28,647 nucleotides of DNA from Granulicella sp. (GCA_003133205.1 PKWK01000293.1:1-28647), one strand, 5' to 3'; counted from the stretch's first letter, positions 16,254 to 24,263 are shown. The notes: generated from the letters alone by a model not told the origin. Translations and numbers: made by a program.

Positions 16254-16270
16254 GGGGGAGGGCACCCCCC
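16254..16270 (+). terminator. Possible terminator after the E2 gene
   Basis: GGGGG-AGGGCA-CCCCC gives a 5-bp all-GC stem with a 6-nt loop 15 nt after the E2 stop codon. The following TAGTATTCCATT is AT-rich but not a true U-tract. The next gene is on the opposite strand, so a terminator is expected here. Confidence 0.4.
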
Positions 16271-16311
16271 TAGTATTCCATTCAAATAGGTTAGGTCCAG
16301 ACTGTTTTTGA

Positions 16312-16977
16312 TCAGCCTTCAATCAACTTCGGTGAATCAGTCGCCGTGATTTCCCCTGCATTCGACGATGACCCGGCCTCGAGGGGGGTTTCTTTCTTGC
16401 TAATGTCCATAAGTGCAGATTTGCAAAAAATCTCTCGGACGATAAAGTCTGTAAGCAAATGAGACGTGGGCGCAGCACGGACCAAGATCGAAGTATCAGA
16501 GGTGAGCGAGATAACGTGTTCGCCCTTCCGAACGACGCCAGCGTCACACGCCATGAGCACAGCCTGGACACACAGACTCATACTTCCGCCAAAGATGTTC
16601 AGCACGTTTCCAAGCAAACTGAAGTCCTGACCTAATACACCGTGTCCCTGATACTGAGCTTTGATTGGGTCAAAGGGCAAGTGTGCGCGCACGAGCGAAA
16701 TGTTGTTGCTCGCTATCCATTCGCGATCTGGATCGGGGATGTCGTGCTTGTGGCCGTGCGGGAAGGTCACGGCCACGATGCGAATGTCTGCGTAGTCTTC
16801 TTGGCTAAGAAAATCATGGACTGCTGCCCTGACCCCCTCTCCTACGCCCGTAAAAATGACGATCTTGCCGATTCCATGCCTTTTGGCTGCCTCGAATGAA
16901 ATGCGGAGGCAGTCATGGAGATTTGATTTTCCCTCTCTCCAAAAGTATGTCGTCGAGTAGTCGAAGCAGTTTGCCAT
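16312..16977 (-). CDS. Free-standing pyruvate-kinase C-terminal-like domain protein
   Basis: A 221-residue protein resembling the alpha/beta domain found at the C-terminus of pyruvate kinases and, in some prokaryotes, as a separate protein. Visible matches are REGKSNLHDCLRISFEAAK (14-32), IGKIVIFTGVGEGVRAA (36-52), VAVTFPHG (68-75) and GGSMSLCVQAVLMACDAGVV..GEHVISLTSDTSILVRAAP in the second half. No catalytic pyruvate-kinase barrel is present. In pyruvate kinase this domain carries the allosteric site; the free-standing forms have no known function. The last 25 residues are a loose, Ser/Thr-rich tail. It is the third gene of a minus-strand cassette; its ATG lies 9 nt after the stop of the second gene. 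Confidence 0.65.
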   Translation of the reverse strand: MANCFDYSTTYFWREGKSNLHDCLRISFEAAKRHGIGKIVIFTGVGEGVRAAVHDFLSQEDYADIRIVAVTFPHGHKHDIPDPDREWIASNNISLVRAHLPFDPIKAQYQGHGVLGQDFSLLGNVLNIFGGSMSLCVQAVLMACDAGVVRKGEHVISLTSDTSILVRAAPTSHLLTDFIVREIFCKSALMDISKKETPLEAGSSSNAGEITATDSPKLIEG

Positions 16978-16986
16978 TGTCGTGGT

Positions 16987-17511
16987 CTATGGAAGAATCG
17001 TGATTCCAAGCAATTTGTGCAGCGGTTCCTTGCTCTTCCGGTGTGTCACCACTGCCCTCAAGAACGCGATCATATCGGCATCTTTTATAGAGTACCCGTG
17101 TACGCGATCTTGCGTGATGTGATCTGGAGAGTTCACGTGGATATGCGGATCAAGTCTGCGATCCACATCGATCCTCAGCTCCGCGAAGGGTGTGTCCGGT
17201 TCCTGAGTCAGTGGAAAACCCTCGGCGTCCACCCGAGGGTGGGCTCTGCCGTAATGATACGAGAAATGCTCACGCAAACCCATACCACTTTGTGGACGGC
17301 CCATACGGTTGAAAGCCTCTTTTACGCGGAAATAATACCCATCGTCGTATAGGACAGCCCAATCGGCCCCAAATGGGGCCTGTCGGGGAAACCTTCTGTC
17401 CTTGGGTTCTAGAATTGGGCCAATCTCGATACAGCCCGGTTCCAAGAGGTCGTACTTGAGTACATCATAGTGGTCTCTAAACCACTCGCTGTACGCCGCC
17501 CAACGAATCAT
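16987..17511 (-). CDS. Unrecognised protein, second gene of the cassette
   Basis: A 174-residue protein that I do not recognise. It has a Trp/Tyr/Asp-rich N-terminus (MIRWAAYSEWFRDHYDVLKY), a middle region FSYHYGRAHPRVDAEGFPL and AELRIDVDRRLDPHIHVNSP with clustered histidines, and a C-terminal helix DADMIAFLRAVVTH. The order of a YHY segment, an R-x-D strand and an H-x-H strand faintly recalls the TumE/DUF6516 toxin family, but the similarity is too weak to name it. The ATG follows the TAG of the upstream small gene with no spacer (TAGATG), so the two are coupled. This tight coupling to a small acidic protein fits a toxin-antitoxin layout. Confidence 0.6.
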   Translation of the reverse strand: MIRWAAYSEWFRDHYDVLKYDLLEPGCIEIGPILEPKDRRFPRQAPFGADWAVLYDDGYYFRVKEAFNRMGRPQSGMGLREHFSYHYGRAHPRVDAEGFPLTQEPDTPFAELRIDVDRRLDPHIHVNSPDHITQDRVHGYSIKDADMIAFLRAVVTHRKSKEPLHKLLGITILP

Positions 17512-17793
17512 CTAGGCCGCAACATCATCGTACATAGTACGAGGATCAACCGTGCTGATCTTGCTCCGGTAGCTCGACCAGATGACAGGCGGACCACAGG
17601 CATCGTCCTCCTCCATCGCCTCCTTCTGCATCAAAAGGAAATTCCACTCGATGGCATCGAACTCGGGCACAGTTGCGCGTCTGCTCAGATCGACGGCGAA
17701 CGCCTCACTGGACATGGCATATCGCGCCTCGTAAGCGCGAATCTTCTCTTCAACTACTGGCAGCGACTTTACATCTCTGATCTGAATCGGCAT
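17512..17793 (-). CDS. Small antitoxin-like protein, first gene of the cassette
   Basis: A 93-residue acidic protein. VEEKIRAYEARYAMSSEAFA (13-32) followed by EFDAIEWNFLLMQKEAMEE (44-62) matches a pattern I associate with small proteins encoded upstream of TumE/DUF6516-like toxins: a helix with Y-E-x-x-Y-x-M-S-S-E-x-F, then an acidic D/E-x-x-E-W helix. This is by eye and not a firm family call. The frame is open for 39 more codons upstream, but the ATG at 17791-17793 has AAGAAGG about 8 nt before it and the upstream residues look random. It is coupled to the next gene by TAGATG. Confidence 0.6.
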   Translation of the reverse strand: MPIQIRDVKSLPVVEEKIRAYEARYAMSSEAFAVDLSRRATVPEFDAIEWNFLLMQKEAMEEDDACGPPVIWSSYRSKISTVDPRTMYDDVAA

Positions 17794-18162
17794 ATTAACA
17801 CCCTTCTTGGCAAATCCTGGCCGGTTCGGTGGATCGCTCTTCGTTCCGACTGCCCACCCTACTCCACTATCGGCATAGTGACAATAACAATTAAGGTCGG
17901 ATGCGGACAAAATCCACTATAGATACCTTATCAGACGCGATATCCGGGTCGACAGGTAACAAATAATGGGGGATTACTGAAGTTTTGCGAACAGTTCTCC
18001 CTCCCTGCAATCAATTGCACTATATCGGTTTAGCCCACACCTCTCTGTGTGCCCGGTCACGGTCTTTGCCCTCGCTTGATGCTAAGAGCATCATCCACCT
18101 GACAAACTATTGAGCCAAAAGTAGTTAGCTACTTCACCTCCTGACTGCAACATTGGCAGTAC
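17794..18162. other. Gene-free region between the cassette and purK
   Basis: About 370 nt, less GC-rich than the neighbouring genes. It must carry the promoter of the minus-strand cassette; TTGTCC with TATTGT 18 nt on is a possible but weak pair. Near purK there are two small palindromes: TGATGCT-AAG-AGCATCA (18077-18093) and AAGTAG-TTAG-CTACTT (18119-18134). The second, read on the minus strand, ends in TTTTGG and could be a weak purK terminator. I see no gene here. Confidence 0.5.
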
Positions 18163-19362
18163 TTATAGCAGCGACTTGGCCTTCAGCACCAGCGCGACGG
18201 CCTCTTCCGGCGTGGCGGCGACGGCGGAGAGATGTCCCATCTTGCGGCCCTTGCGCGGGCGGAGTTTTTCGTAGAGGTGCAGGCGCACGCCGGGGACTGC
18301 GAGGGCGCGGTCGAAGTGCGGGACGCGCGGGACTGCCTTGCTGCCCGGGCCTGCCGGGGTGAGCCATAGATCGCCGAGCAGGTTGGCGATGGCGCACGGT
18401 TGCACCACGTCGACATCGCCCAGCGGAAGGTTGCAGACGGCGCGGACCAACTGCTCGAACTGGCTGGTGACGCAGGCGCGTTCGCTGGCGTGGTAGCTGT
18501 TGTGCGGACGCGGCGCGAGCTCGTTGACCAGGATGCGGCCATCTTTGGTTACAAATAACTCCACCGCGAGGATGCCTTCGAGCAGAAAGGTGTCGGCGAT
18601 GGCTTCGGCGAGCTCCTTTGCCTCGGCGGCCAGTGCGTCGGGCAGCGGCGCGGGGATTACGCTCCACGCGAGGATCTGTTCCTCGTGGTGATTCCACGCG
18701 GCGGGATAGACCTTGACCTCGCCATTGGGAGAGCGCGCGACGAGAATCGAAATCTCGCGGTCGAGATCGACGGCCTGCTCCACCACGCCCGGCCCTTCGC
18801 CCAGCGCCTCCCACGCGCCGCGTATCTCAGCCTCTGAACCGTTGTACGCGGGGTCCGCGGAGAAGCCGACCTTGCCCTGGCCGCGGCCGTCGTAGCCACC
18901 GGTTGCGCTCTTGCAAAAACATTTTCCGCCGAGCGCGGTGACGGCTTCGCGCAGGTCGTCGAGCGAGCGGACGCCGCGATATTTGCCGACGGGAAAGCCA
19001 TTCCGCAGCAGCCAGTCCTTCTGCGCGATGCGGTCCTGAATCACCTCCAGCACGCTCTCGCTGGGGCGCACCGGCACGTAACTGGCGGCAGCGTTCATGC
19101 TGGCCAGCGAGATCTGTTCGATCTCCAGCGTGACGACGTCGCAACCGCGAGCCAGCCGCGATGCCTCGCGAGCATCGTCCCACCCGGCCTCGACGCACTG
19201 ATCGACAACGAAGCGCGCCGGGCATCCGGGGTCGGGATCGAGCACGTGGATGCGGTAGCCCATGCCGCGCGCGGCCATCGCGGTGAGGCGTCCAAGCTGC
19301 CCGCCGCCGAAGATGCCAATCGTCGCGCCCGGCAGCAGCGTCGGGTAAGCTGACTCGCTCAC
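18163..19362 (-). CDS. purK: N5-carboxyaminoimidazole ribonucleotide synthase
   Basis: A 399-residue ATP-grasp enzyme that makes N5-carboxy-AIR from AIR, bicarbonate and ATP in purine synthesis. After the start come the Rossmann motif [17 protein letters not shown] (about 15-31) and [14 protein letters not shown]. The ATP-grasp loop [21 protein letters not shown] is next, then [18 protein letters not shown] and the active-site motif [12 protein letters not shown]. The last is usually NSGH; here Gly is Tyr. The start is GTG at 19360-19362, overlapping the purE stop by 4 nt (GTGA), so the two are coupled. The frame continues upstream through purE in another reading and is not PurK there. Confidence 0.93.
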   Translation of the reverse strand: MSESAYPTLLPGATIGIFGGGQLGRLTAMAARGMGYRIHVLDPDPGCPARFVVDQCVEAGWDDAREASRLARGCDVVTLEIEQISLASMNAAASYVPVRPSESVLEVIQDRIAQKDWLLRNGFPVGKYRGVRSLDDLREAVTALGGKCFCKSATGGYDGRGQGKVGFSADPAYNGSEAEIRGAWEALGEGPGVVEQAVDLDREISILVARSPNGEVKVYPAAWNHHEEQILAWSVIPAPLPDALAAEAKELAEAIADTFLLEGILAVELFVTKDGRILVNELAPRPHNSYHASERACVTSQFEQLVRAVCNLPLGDVDVVQPCAIANLLGDLWLTPAGPGSKAVPRVPHFDRALAVPGVRLHLYEKLRPRKGRKMGHLSAVAATPEEAVALVLKAKSLL

Positions 19363-19886
19363 GCGGGGACCTCGGTTGTTGATTCGGTGTCGAGTGATTG
19401 CGTGAGGACCTCGTCGCGGCGGGCCGCACGCCAGGCGATGAGCTTCGCTTGCAGTTTGGGATCGGTGGTCGCGAGGATCTGCACCGCGAGCAATCCGGCG
19501 TTGGTGGCGCCGGCTGCGCCGATGGAGAGCGTGGCGACGGGGACGCCCTTCGGCATCTGCACGATCGAGAGCAGCGAGTCGAGGCCCTGCAGCGCGGTGG
19601 CCGCGATCGGCACGCCGAGCACCGGGAGCACCGTCTTCGCCGCAACCATGCCAGGCAGATGCGCCGCGCCGCCCGCTCCGGCGATGATGACGCGCAGGCC
19701 ACGGCCCGCCGCCGCTTCGGCGTAGGCAAACATCTGGTCGGGCGTGCGGTGCGCGGAGACAACCTTGGCTTCGTGCGCTACGCCGAACTCGCGCAGCACC
19801 TCGACCGCGGCGCGCATCACGCTGTAATCGTTGCGGCTTCCCATGATGACCCCGACGAGGGGCTTGGTCTGCGATTTGGCAGGCAT
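19359..19886 (-). CDS. purE: N5-carboxyaminoimidazole ribonucleotide mutase (class I PurE)
   Basis: A 175-residue PurE that rearranges N5-CAIR, the product of PurK, to CAIR. GSRND at 16-20 corresponds to the substrate loop GS-x-S-D, with Asn in place of the usual second Ser. SAHRTPD (44-50) holds the catalytic histidine, and [11 protein letters not shown] (70-80) is the signature loop; together with PurK next door this marks class I. The C-terminal 20 residues after about 155 are an acidic, Thr-rich extension. The ATG at 19884-19886 has no Shine-Dalgarno but is preceded by TATAAT with a 7-nt gap, so it may be leaderless. It heads the purEK operon. Confidence 0.94.
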   Translation of the reverse strand: MPAKSQTKPLVGVIMGSRNDYSVMRAAVEVLREFGVAHEAKVVSAHRTPDQMFAYAEAAAGRGLRVIIAGAGGAAHLPGMVAAKTVLPVLGVPIAATALQGLDSLLSIVQMPKGVPVATLSIGAAGATNAGLLAVQILATTDPKLQAKLIAWRAARRDEVLTQSLDTESTTEVPA

Positions 19887-19893
19887 GGGCTCG

Positions 19894-19899
19894 ATTATA
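19894..19899 (-). promoter_or_regulatory. Candidate -10 box of a leaderless purEK promoter
   Basis: Perfect TATAAT on the minus strand, then CGAGCCC and the purE ATG. Initiation 7-8 nt downstream would fall at or beside the start codon. No ribosome binding site is present. No good -35 is visible. No PurR-like operator was recognised. Confidence 0.6.
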
Positions 19900-19913
19900 C
19901 GGGGGCAGCAAGC

Positions 19914-19973
19914 CAGCAGGTTAGCCAGTCAGCGTCGGCCGGTGGGCTAGCTCGCTGACTCGCTAACCTGCTG
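19914..19973. repeat. Long inverted repeat (20 of 21 bp) between prophage remnant and purE
   Basis: Arms 19914-19934 and 19953-19973 pair over 21 positions with one mismatch; outer part CAGCAGGTTAGC, inner part AGTCAGCG; the loop is 18 nt. The right arm contains the stop codon and last codons of the 90-residue phage-type gene. As RNA it would be a strong hairpin at the end of that operon, but no U-tract follows. It marks the left edge of the prophage remnant. Confidence 0.8.
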
Positions 19974-20235
19974 ACTCGCTCTTCTCCGCCCATAGGCTGG
20001 CGTTGAGGCACTCAACCACTCCGTCGACGATGAGGTTCAGGCCGGCGGTGAACTTGGGCGCATCGGCGATCTGTTTCGAGCTGACTGCGTCGGCCATGTT
20101 GATACTGGAGCTGACGATAGAGAGGGCGGCGTCCTTCTTCTGAGCGCCGGACTTCGCCCCGTAGAGCGATTCGACGCCCTGCACCAGGCTGGGGAGAAGG
20201 GAGATGCCGCGTAAGAAGAGTTTCAGGAAGTCCAT
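19963..20235 (-). CDS. Small phage-type protein, unrecognised
   Basis: A 90-residue protein with an N-terminal hydrophobic-amphipathic stretch (MDFLKLFLRGISLLPSLVQG) followed by soluble helices. I do not recognise the family. The ATG at 20233-20235 is preferred over an in-frame start nine codons upstream because AAGGAA lies just before it. It is the last gene of the minus-strand prophage block. Its stop codon lies in the arm of the inverted repeat at 19914-19973. Position after a tail gene and a membrane-anchored small protein is where phages often keep lysis functions, but there is no motif to support that. Confidence 0.55.
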   Translation of the reverse strand: MDFLKLFLRGISLLPSLVQGVESLYGAKSGAQKKDAALSIVSSSINMADAVSSKQIADAPKFTAGLNLIVDGVVECLNASLWAEKSESAG

Positions 20236-20272
20236 GTGTTCCTTTCGTGGTTGGAGATTCAAGGTGCGACGG

Positions 20273-20494
20273 CTAGCGGCGTGCGACGAAAAAGTCGATG
20301 GCGACGTGGGCGCAGGTGAGCAGGCCTCCGAATGCGGCGGCGATTCCTTTCAGGCGTTGTACGGACTTCTCGTGCTCCAGGATGCGGCCTTCGAGTTGCG
20401 CCAGGCGGCCTGGCTGTCCGTTGCCGACCACCTCCTTCATCTGGCTCTTCAACACGGACAAATCTGCCAGGACCTGCCCTTCAAAGTCTGTCAT
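20273..20494 (-). CDS. Small coiled-coil and membrane-anchor protein, phage late type
   Basis: A 73-residue protein: residues 1-48 are a charged helix with coiled-coil character (DLSVLKSQMKEVV, LAQLEGRILEHEKSVQRLKG). Residues 49-68 are a hydrophobic segment (IAAAFGGLLTCAHVAIDFFV) ending in ARR. This architecture, a soluble coiled coil with a C-terminal membrane helix, is common in small late phage genes next to tail proteins and lysis genes. AAAGGAG lies 5 nt before the ATG, one of the best ribosome binding sites in the window. It starts 24 nt after the tail gene stop. Function is not assigned. Confidence 0.65.
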   Translation of the reverse strand: MTDFEGQVLADLSVLKSQMKEVVGNGQPGRLAQLEGRILEHEKSVQRLKGIAAAFGGLLTCAHVAIDFFVARR

Positions 20495-20518
20495 TTGCTA
20501 CTCCTTTGGTTACAGTAG

Positions 20519-22855
20519 TCAGGCCACTGGAAGATTGGTGAAGACGGCGCTTGAAAGTCGCGAGTAGAGCGGCGGTGTGGAGGCGTCATACATCCTTATG
20601 TAGTAGCGCTCGACCTGTGCGCAGCGTGGAATAGTGAAGCTGCGGACCGGGCTGCGCAGCACGAGATTCTGGTCCACGCCGGGGCCGAAGTCCCAGTCGC
20701 GCCGACGCACTTCGAAGCCTCCGCCAGCGGGTGGATCGGTGCCGGCGTCCATCTGCAATGTGGTGCCGGTGGCGCCGACGACGGTGAGTCGCTGAAGGTT
20801 TGCGAGTACGCCGCCCGGTGCGGATAAGGCCGTGGGCGGGAGATACGCGTCCGTTGCGATAGCCTCGGAGAGCGTCATGCCCAGCGACTCGGCCCAGTCG
20901 TTCGCGAAGGCGATGCGGTAGATGAGGAGTTCAGGGACGGCGTGGCCATCGGCGATTGCAATCTGGCGGACGACTACGTTCATCGCCTGGCCGTTGGCGG
21001 TGATGGCGAGAACATCGCCGGGCCAGACGTCTGCGGGATTGATGGCGGCGTAGCTGCCTGCGATTGCGGCGGCGCGGCTTGAGGCGAAGCTGAGGACGGC
21101 TTGTGTAGCGGCCTCGCAATCCTCGCTGGATCGTGCGAGCGGCCGAACCACCTTACCGAGCCAGCGCGCTGTGCCGGGCATTCCACCGGCGGCTTCAGCG
21201 GCGATGCTCGCTGCATCCTGAAGGCGGGCGACCGCGCGATTTCGCGTGCGGTAAAGGATGGTTACAATTTCGCCGGGAACCGCAATGCGGCCCGCGAAGA
21301 ATGTAACCTTTCCCGTCGTATCCATCTGGCAATCGACGCCCTGGCCGGCGATGCCGATCAAACGCGTCTGGGTTGCTCCTCCTGGGAGCGTGCTGACGAT
21401 CCAGGCTGAGCCGGTTTGCTTGACTGTGCAGAAGCCCATGGAGCCGGTGAGGGCGACACTGTCGACAGCGGCGAAGGTGCAGCTTGCGGGCGAGGTTGCG
21501 ATTGCGCCGTCATAGAGCACGGTAGCCGGCGTGTTGGATGCGTTGCCGAGATCGACGAGGTCGAAGACGAGGGCCATGGGCGACGCGACCAGTCCGCCAC
21601 CGAAGGACTGGATGACGCCGTCGACGCGGGCGTAATACGTCTGCAGCACTCGCTGCATCTCCGAAGAATGTAACCGAATACGGAGCGTATATCTGTGCCC
21701 GTTGAGGATTGTGTAACTGGTTCCGACTTCGACGCCGCCGACGAAGGGCGTGACGACGGTTGAGCCACTGCTCTGGCGCACGTTGTATCCGGCGAAGCAG
21801 TTGGCGCGCTGCGTGGGGCCGGAGTAGAGGCCGCAGAGGACGCCGTCCGAGGGTGACGCGAGCTGGACATTGCCGGCCTCGACGACGAGCATGCCACCGA
21901 GTTCGATCTGGTCGATGGCGGTGAGCGTGGTCTGGCCGTCGAAGCCAGTGCCTCCGGACATCGTCAGTCCGCCGCCGCCGAGGGAGAGATGCGAGCCCGG
22001 GTCGGCGATGTTCCAGGTCTGCGTGTTGAAGGCGGGCTGGTTGAAGTCGTCGGAGAGCAGGGCAGGTTTGCTGACCCGGAACGGAGCATCCGAGAGCTGG
22101 AAGATAGTGGTTGTGCCATCGCCTGAGAACATTTCGGTTACAAATGCGCCGGGTTCGATCTGGCCGCTGAGGGTGACTTCGTTGGCGAGCTCTTTGACCA
22201 TGGAAGTCTTCAACGCCGCGACCTGAATCGTTCCGTCGCCGCTGCGGTCGTCGAAGTTGAGCGTGTGCGTGACGGAGCCGACGGTCTGCAGTCCGAGGGC
22301 TCCATTGAGCGCGCGATACGCGGCGTAGGTGGAGCTTGCGATCGCGGCGGCATTGGTAGACCAGGGCTGCGCCGGCTCGGGCGTGAAGATGCCGACGTGC
22401 TTGTCGTTGACTACGCCGGAGGTGGTCAGCAGGCCGGCGCCTGTGCGAGTGGTGAGCGTCGAGAGGAGTGTGCCGCCGGCAACCGCGAAGCCTGCGCCGG
22501 TGAGCGTCGCAGTCTGCTTGTCGAGTAGCCACTCATCGCTGATGGCCGCGAAGGCGACGCGATAGACGGGCCCCGCGAGGCCGGCGCCGACGTAGACCGG
22601 GACCGGCTCGGTCGCGAGATAACCGGTAAAGAGGATCGTGCCGGAGTCAGCCGAGACAACGACGCGCGCGCGGCGGGCGGGCACGGGCAGCGCGGGCAGC
22701 GAGCCGGGATTTGCCGGGGCCCCGACGTCGAGCGTCCCGGTGCATCGCGAGGGCGTGTTCAGCACACGCTCGATGGTGAACGGAGCTTCGGCGGAGAGCG
22801 CGGCAGTGTAGTCGACCGCGCCTCCGCCGTTGAGGTTGTCGATGGTGAACTTCAC
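20519..22855 (-). CDS. Phage tail/baseplate-type protein
   Basis: A 778-residue protein with phage-tail character. The N-terminal 250 residues are beta-rich with segments such as RARVVVSADSGTILFTGYLA and YRVAFAAISDEWLLDK, similar in type to tail hub or baseplate proteins. The middle (about 270-430) is Gly/Ser-rich with a lectin-like pattern and could bind a surface ligand. About 520-670 contains RNRAVARLQDAASI and DVWPGDVLAITANGQAMNVVVRQI, as in baseplate hub proteins. The last 100 residues look like a fibronectin-III-type domain. I do not recognise a named family. The start is GTG at 22853-22855, overlapping the portal gene's TGA by 3 nt, so translation is coupled. It appears full length. 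Confidence 0.65.
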   Translation of the reverse strand: MKFTIDNLNGGGAVDYTAALSAEAPFTIERVLNTPSRCTGTLDVGAPANPGSLPALPVPARRARVVVSADSGTILFTGYLATEPVPVYVGAGLAGPVYRVAFAAISDEWLLDKQTATLTGAGFAVAGGTLLSTLTTRTGAGLLTTSGVVNDKHVGIFTPEPAQPWSTNAAAIASSTYAAYRALNGALGLQTVGSVTHTLNFDDRSGDGTIQVAALKTSMVKELANEVTLSGQIEPGAFVTEMFSGDGTTTIFQLSDAPFRVSKPALLSDDFNQPAFNTQTWNIADPGSHLSLGGGGLTMSGGTGFDGQTTLTAIDQIELGGMLVVEAGNVQLASPSDGVLCGLYSGPTQRANCFAGYNVRQSSGSTVVTPFVGGVEVGTSYTILNGHRYTLRIRLHSSEMQRVLQTYYARVDGVIQSFGGGLVASPMALVFDLVDLGNASNTPATVLYDGAIATSPASCTFAAVDSVALTGSMGFCTVKQTGSAWIVSTLPGGATQTRLIGIAGQGVDCQMDTTGKVTFFAGRIAVPGEIVTILYRTRNRAVARLQDAASIAAEAAGGMPGTARWLGKVVRPLARSSEDCEAATQAVLSFASSRAAAIAGSYAAINPADVWPGDVLAITANGQAMNVVVRQIAIADGHAVPELLIYRIAFANDWAESLGMTLSEAIATDAYLPPTALSAPGGVLANLQRLTVVGATGTTLQMDAGTDPPAGGGFEVRRRDWDFGPGVDQNLVLRSPVRSFTIPRCAQVERYYIRMYDASTPPLYSRLSSAVFTNLPVA

Positions 22856-23454
22856 GACGCCACCGCCGTTCCGAGCTGGGATTCAAGTGGGGGCAGCCCG
22901 CGCATCTCGCGCACCTCGTCGACCGTGAGCACGCCGGCCTTGAGCAGTTCGGTCTGGATCTGGACCTCCTGCATCTCGTCGCGCGACTCGAGATCGTTGA
23001 ACGTGAATTCGAATTCGCGCCAGCCGAGTTTCTTCGCGAACAGGTCGCGCGTAATATGTTCGGCGAGCAGCTTGGCGACGGGCACGATCGCGCTCTGGAA
23101 TGCTTCGTCGGCCATCTCGCCCGCGGTCGAGCGGTTGACGTCGGACTGCATTCCGAGCAGCATGGGCGGCAGTTCGAACGCATTGGCAATCATGCGCAGC
23201 AGGAACTCCTGCCACTGGATGCGCAGGTCGGCGTCGGTACCGTCGGCAAAGCGGAGGACTTCGGGCTTCTGCTCGCAGCTCAGCAGCGGCACGCGGCCGG
23301 TGCCTTCGATCTCGTCCTGCCACCAGCGGATGAGGCGATCGTGCTGCTCGGGTGTGGCCTCGTTGAGCCAGGCCCATATCTCCAATTTCCTCAATAAGAA
23401 GCGCGCTCTTTCGCTGGATGGGCTCGACCGCGTTCTTGCCGCGCAGAACCTCAC
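22852..23454 (-). pseudogene. Phage portal protein, C-terminal fragment
   Basis: The open frame is 200 codons, but portal similarity begins only near residue 29 (NEATPEQHDRLIRWW). It continues through VPLLSCEQKPEVLRFADGTDAD, QWQEFLLRMIANAFELPPMLLGM and KLGWREFEFTFNDLESRDEM to a C-terminal VDEVREMRGLPPLE. This is the clip/C-terminal half of an HK97-type portal, which would normally be 400-500 residues. The first 28 codons (upstream of about 23370) are antisense to the regulator fragment and have no portal similarity. No ATG is present; the frame opens with GTG. Without the N-terminal half it cannot form a normal portal ring. Its stop overlaps the tail gene start (GTGA). Confidence 0.75.
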
Positions 23455-23974
23455 GGTGGATCAGCTGATTCCGCTGGACATCTGCGCGTCCGATTCCCAG
23501 CCGCCCACGACCGATCCGATCGAGGCGATTCCGGTGGTTTCGCCCACGACGGCGATGGATGAGCCGGTGGTGCGGCCCGGCTCGGTGATTGAAACCATTC
23601 ACGTTTCCGCGTCCAGGCTGCAGGACAATCGCTCGCGAGCTTCGGCGAAGGTGGCGCAGTGGCAGCGCTTTGTTGCGGTCCGGGCGGACGCCCAGCAGAC
23701 GGCGGCGATGGAACCCGTGATCGGCGCTGGCGCGGTGGTGGTGCTGGATCGCCATTACAACTCGCTGGCGCCGTACCGCGCTCAGCAAAGAACTCTGTAT
23801 GCGGTGCGCTGCGGGGCCGGACTGGTGCTGCGTTTCGTTGAGTTCGACGATGGACGGCTGATTTTGCGGCCGCTCTCGCCCACCTTCCCCGTCCAACTGC
23901 TTGCGCTTGGACCGGAGGAGACGCCGGCGGACTATATTGTTGGCCGGGTATGCCTGGTGGTCTCCGAACTTTAG
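23363..23974 (+). pseudogene. XRE-family regulator with S24-like C-terminal domain, N-terminus lost
   Basis: The frame reads LSQAHISNFLNKKRALSLDG, the second half of a Cro/CI helix-turn-helix, followed by a linker and a C-terminal domain of the S24/LexA-CI type (AMEPVIGAGAVVVLDRHYN, LYAVRCGAGLVLRFVEFDDG, ADYIVGRVCLVVSE). The first helices and the start codon are missing; upstream DNA belongs to the portal fragment. The position of the autocleavage Ser, normally S-M-x-P, is Ala (AMEP), and the usual Lys region reads LVLRF. So even the intact ancestor was probably a non-cleaving regulator. It likely controlled the prophage. Codons 23363 onward are the part with clear similarity. Confidence 0.7.
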
Positions 23975-24007
23975 GGCTGCCGGGAAAATTTCCACACGGA
24001 AGTCATA

Positions 24008-24037
24008 TTGACGCTCGCAAACTCGCGGGCGTATAAA
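24008..24037 (+). promoter_or_regulatory. Sigma-70-type promoter of the zinc-ribbon microprotein
   Basis: TTGACG (24008-24013), 18-nt spacer, TATAAA (24032-24037). It is the clearest -35/-10 pair in the window. The transcript would start near 24044 and carry the GGAGG site at 24057-24061. Confidence 0.7.
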
Positions 24038-24068
24038 ACCGGGCAAGAGCTTTTCTGGAGGCGCAGCC

Positions 24069-24257
24069 TTGCACACGGAAACCGCAGCCCAATCCTCAAC
24101 CTCATTCCCCCACCTCATCCATGAGCTTCACGCGAATTGCCCGAACTGCGGCAAGCTCATCGACATTCCTGTAGCCGCCGTCCACAGTGACGGAACGGGG
24201 CGCGGCTATTGCTCCCAGTGCCGCACGGAAGTGTTTGAGGCGAGTCTGGAAAACTGA
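24069..24257 (+). CDS. Small zinc-ribbon protein
   Basis: A 62-residue protein with one zinc ribbon, C24-x2-C27 and C48-x2-C51 (CPNC and CSQC), and little else. The start is TTG at 24069-24071. It is supported by a full GGAGG with a 7-nt gap and by a good promoter upstream; there is no in-frame ATG before the cysteines. Such microproteins can bind nucleic acid or partner proteins; no specific family is recognised. It begins 95 nt after the broken prophage regulator. The frame after its TGA stays open and holds a relic of a similar regulator. Confidence 0.7.
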   Translation: MHTETAAQSSTSFPHLIHELHANCPNCGKLIDIPVAAVHSDGTGRGYCSQCRTEVFEASLEN

Positions 24258-24263
24258 GGTTTT

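Larger units (their letters stand above)
19963..23974. mobile_element. Prophage remnant (portal, tail, two small late genes, broken regulator)
   Basis: A 4-kb block between purE and a zinc-ribbon gene. On the minus strand, in transcription order, are a portal gene missing its N-terminal part, a long tail-type protein and two small proteins. On the plus strand, facing the portal gene, is an XRE/S24-type regulator missing its HTH start. Terminase, capsid, connectors, tape measure and integrase are absent. The two headless genes meet at about 23360-23380, which suggests one deletion that removed the regulator start, the intergenic region, any terminase and the portal start. I found no convincing attachment-site repeats. 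Confidence 0.75.

Noticed and set aside
18077..18134. Two small palindromes as att sites or a small RNA gene
   Set aside because: Stems are only 6-7 bp and nothing pairs with the far end of the prophage remnant; kept only as notes in the intergenic entry.
22883..24118. 411-codon minus-strand frame across the prophage junction
   Set aside because: Arg/His-rich and crosses both phage fragments in a frame that matches neither.
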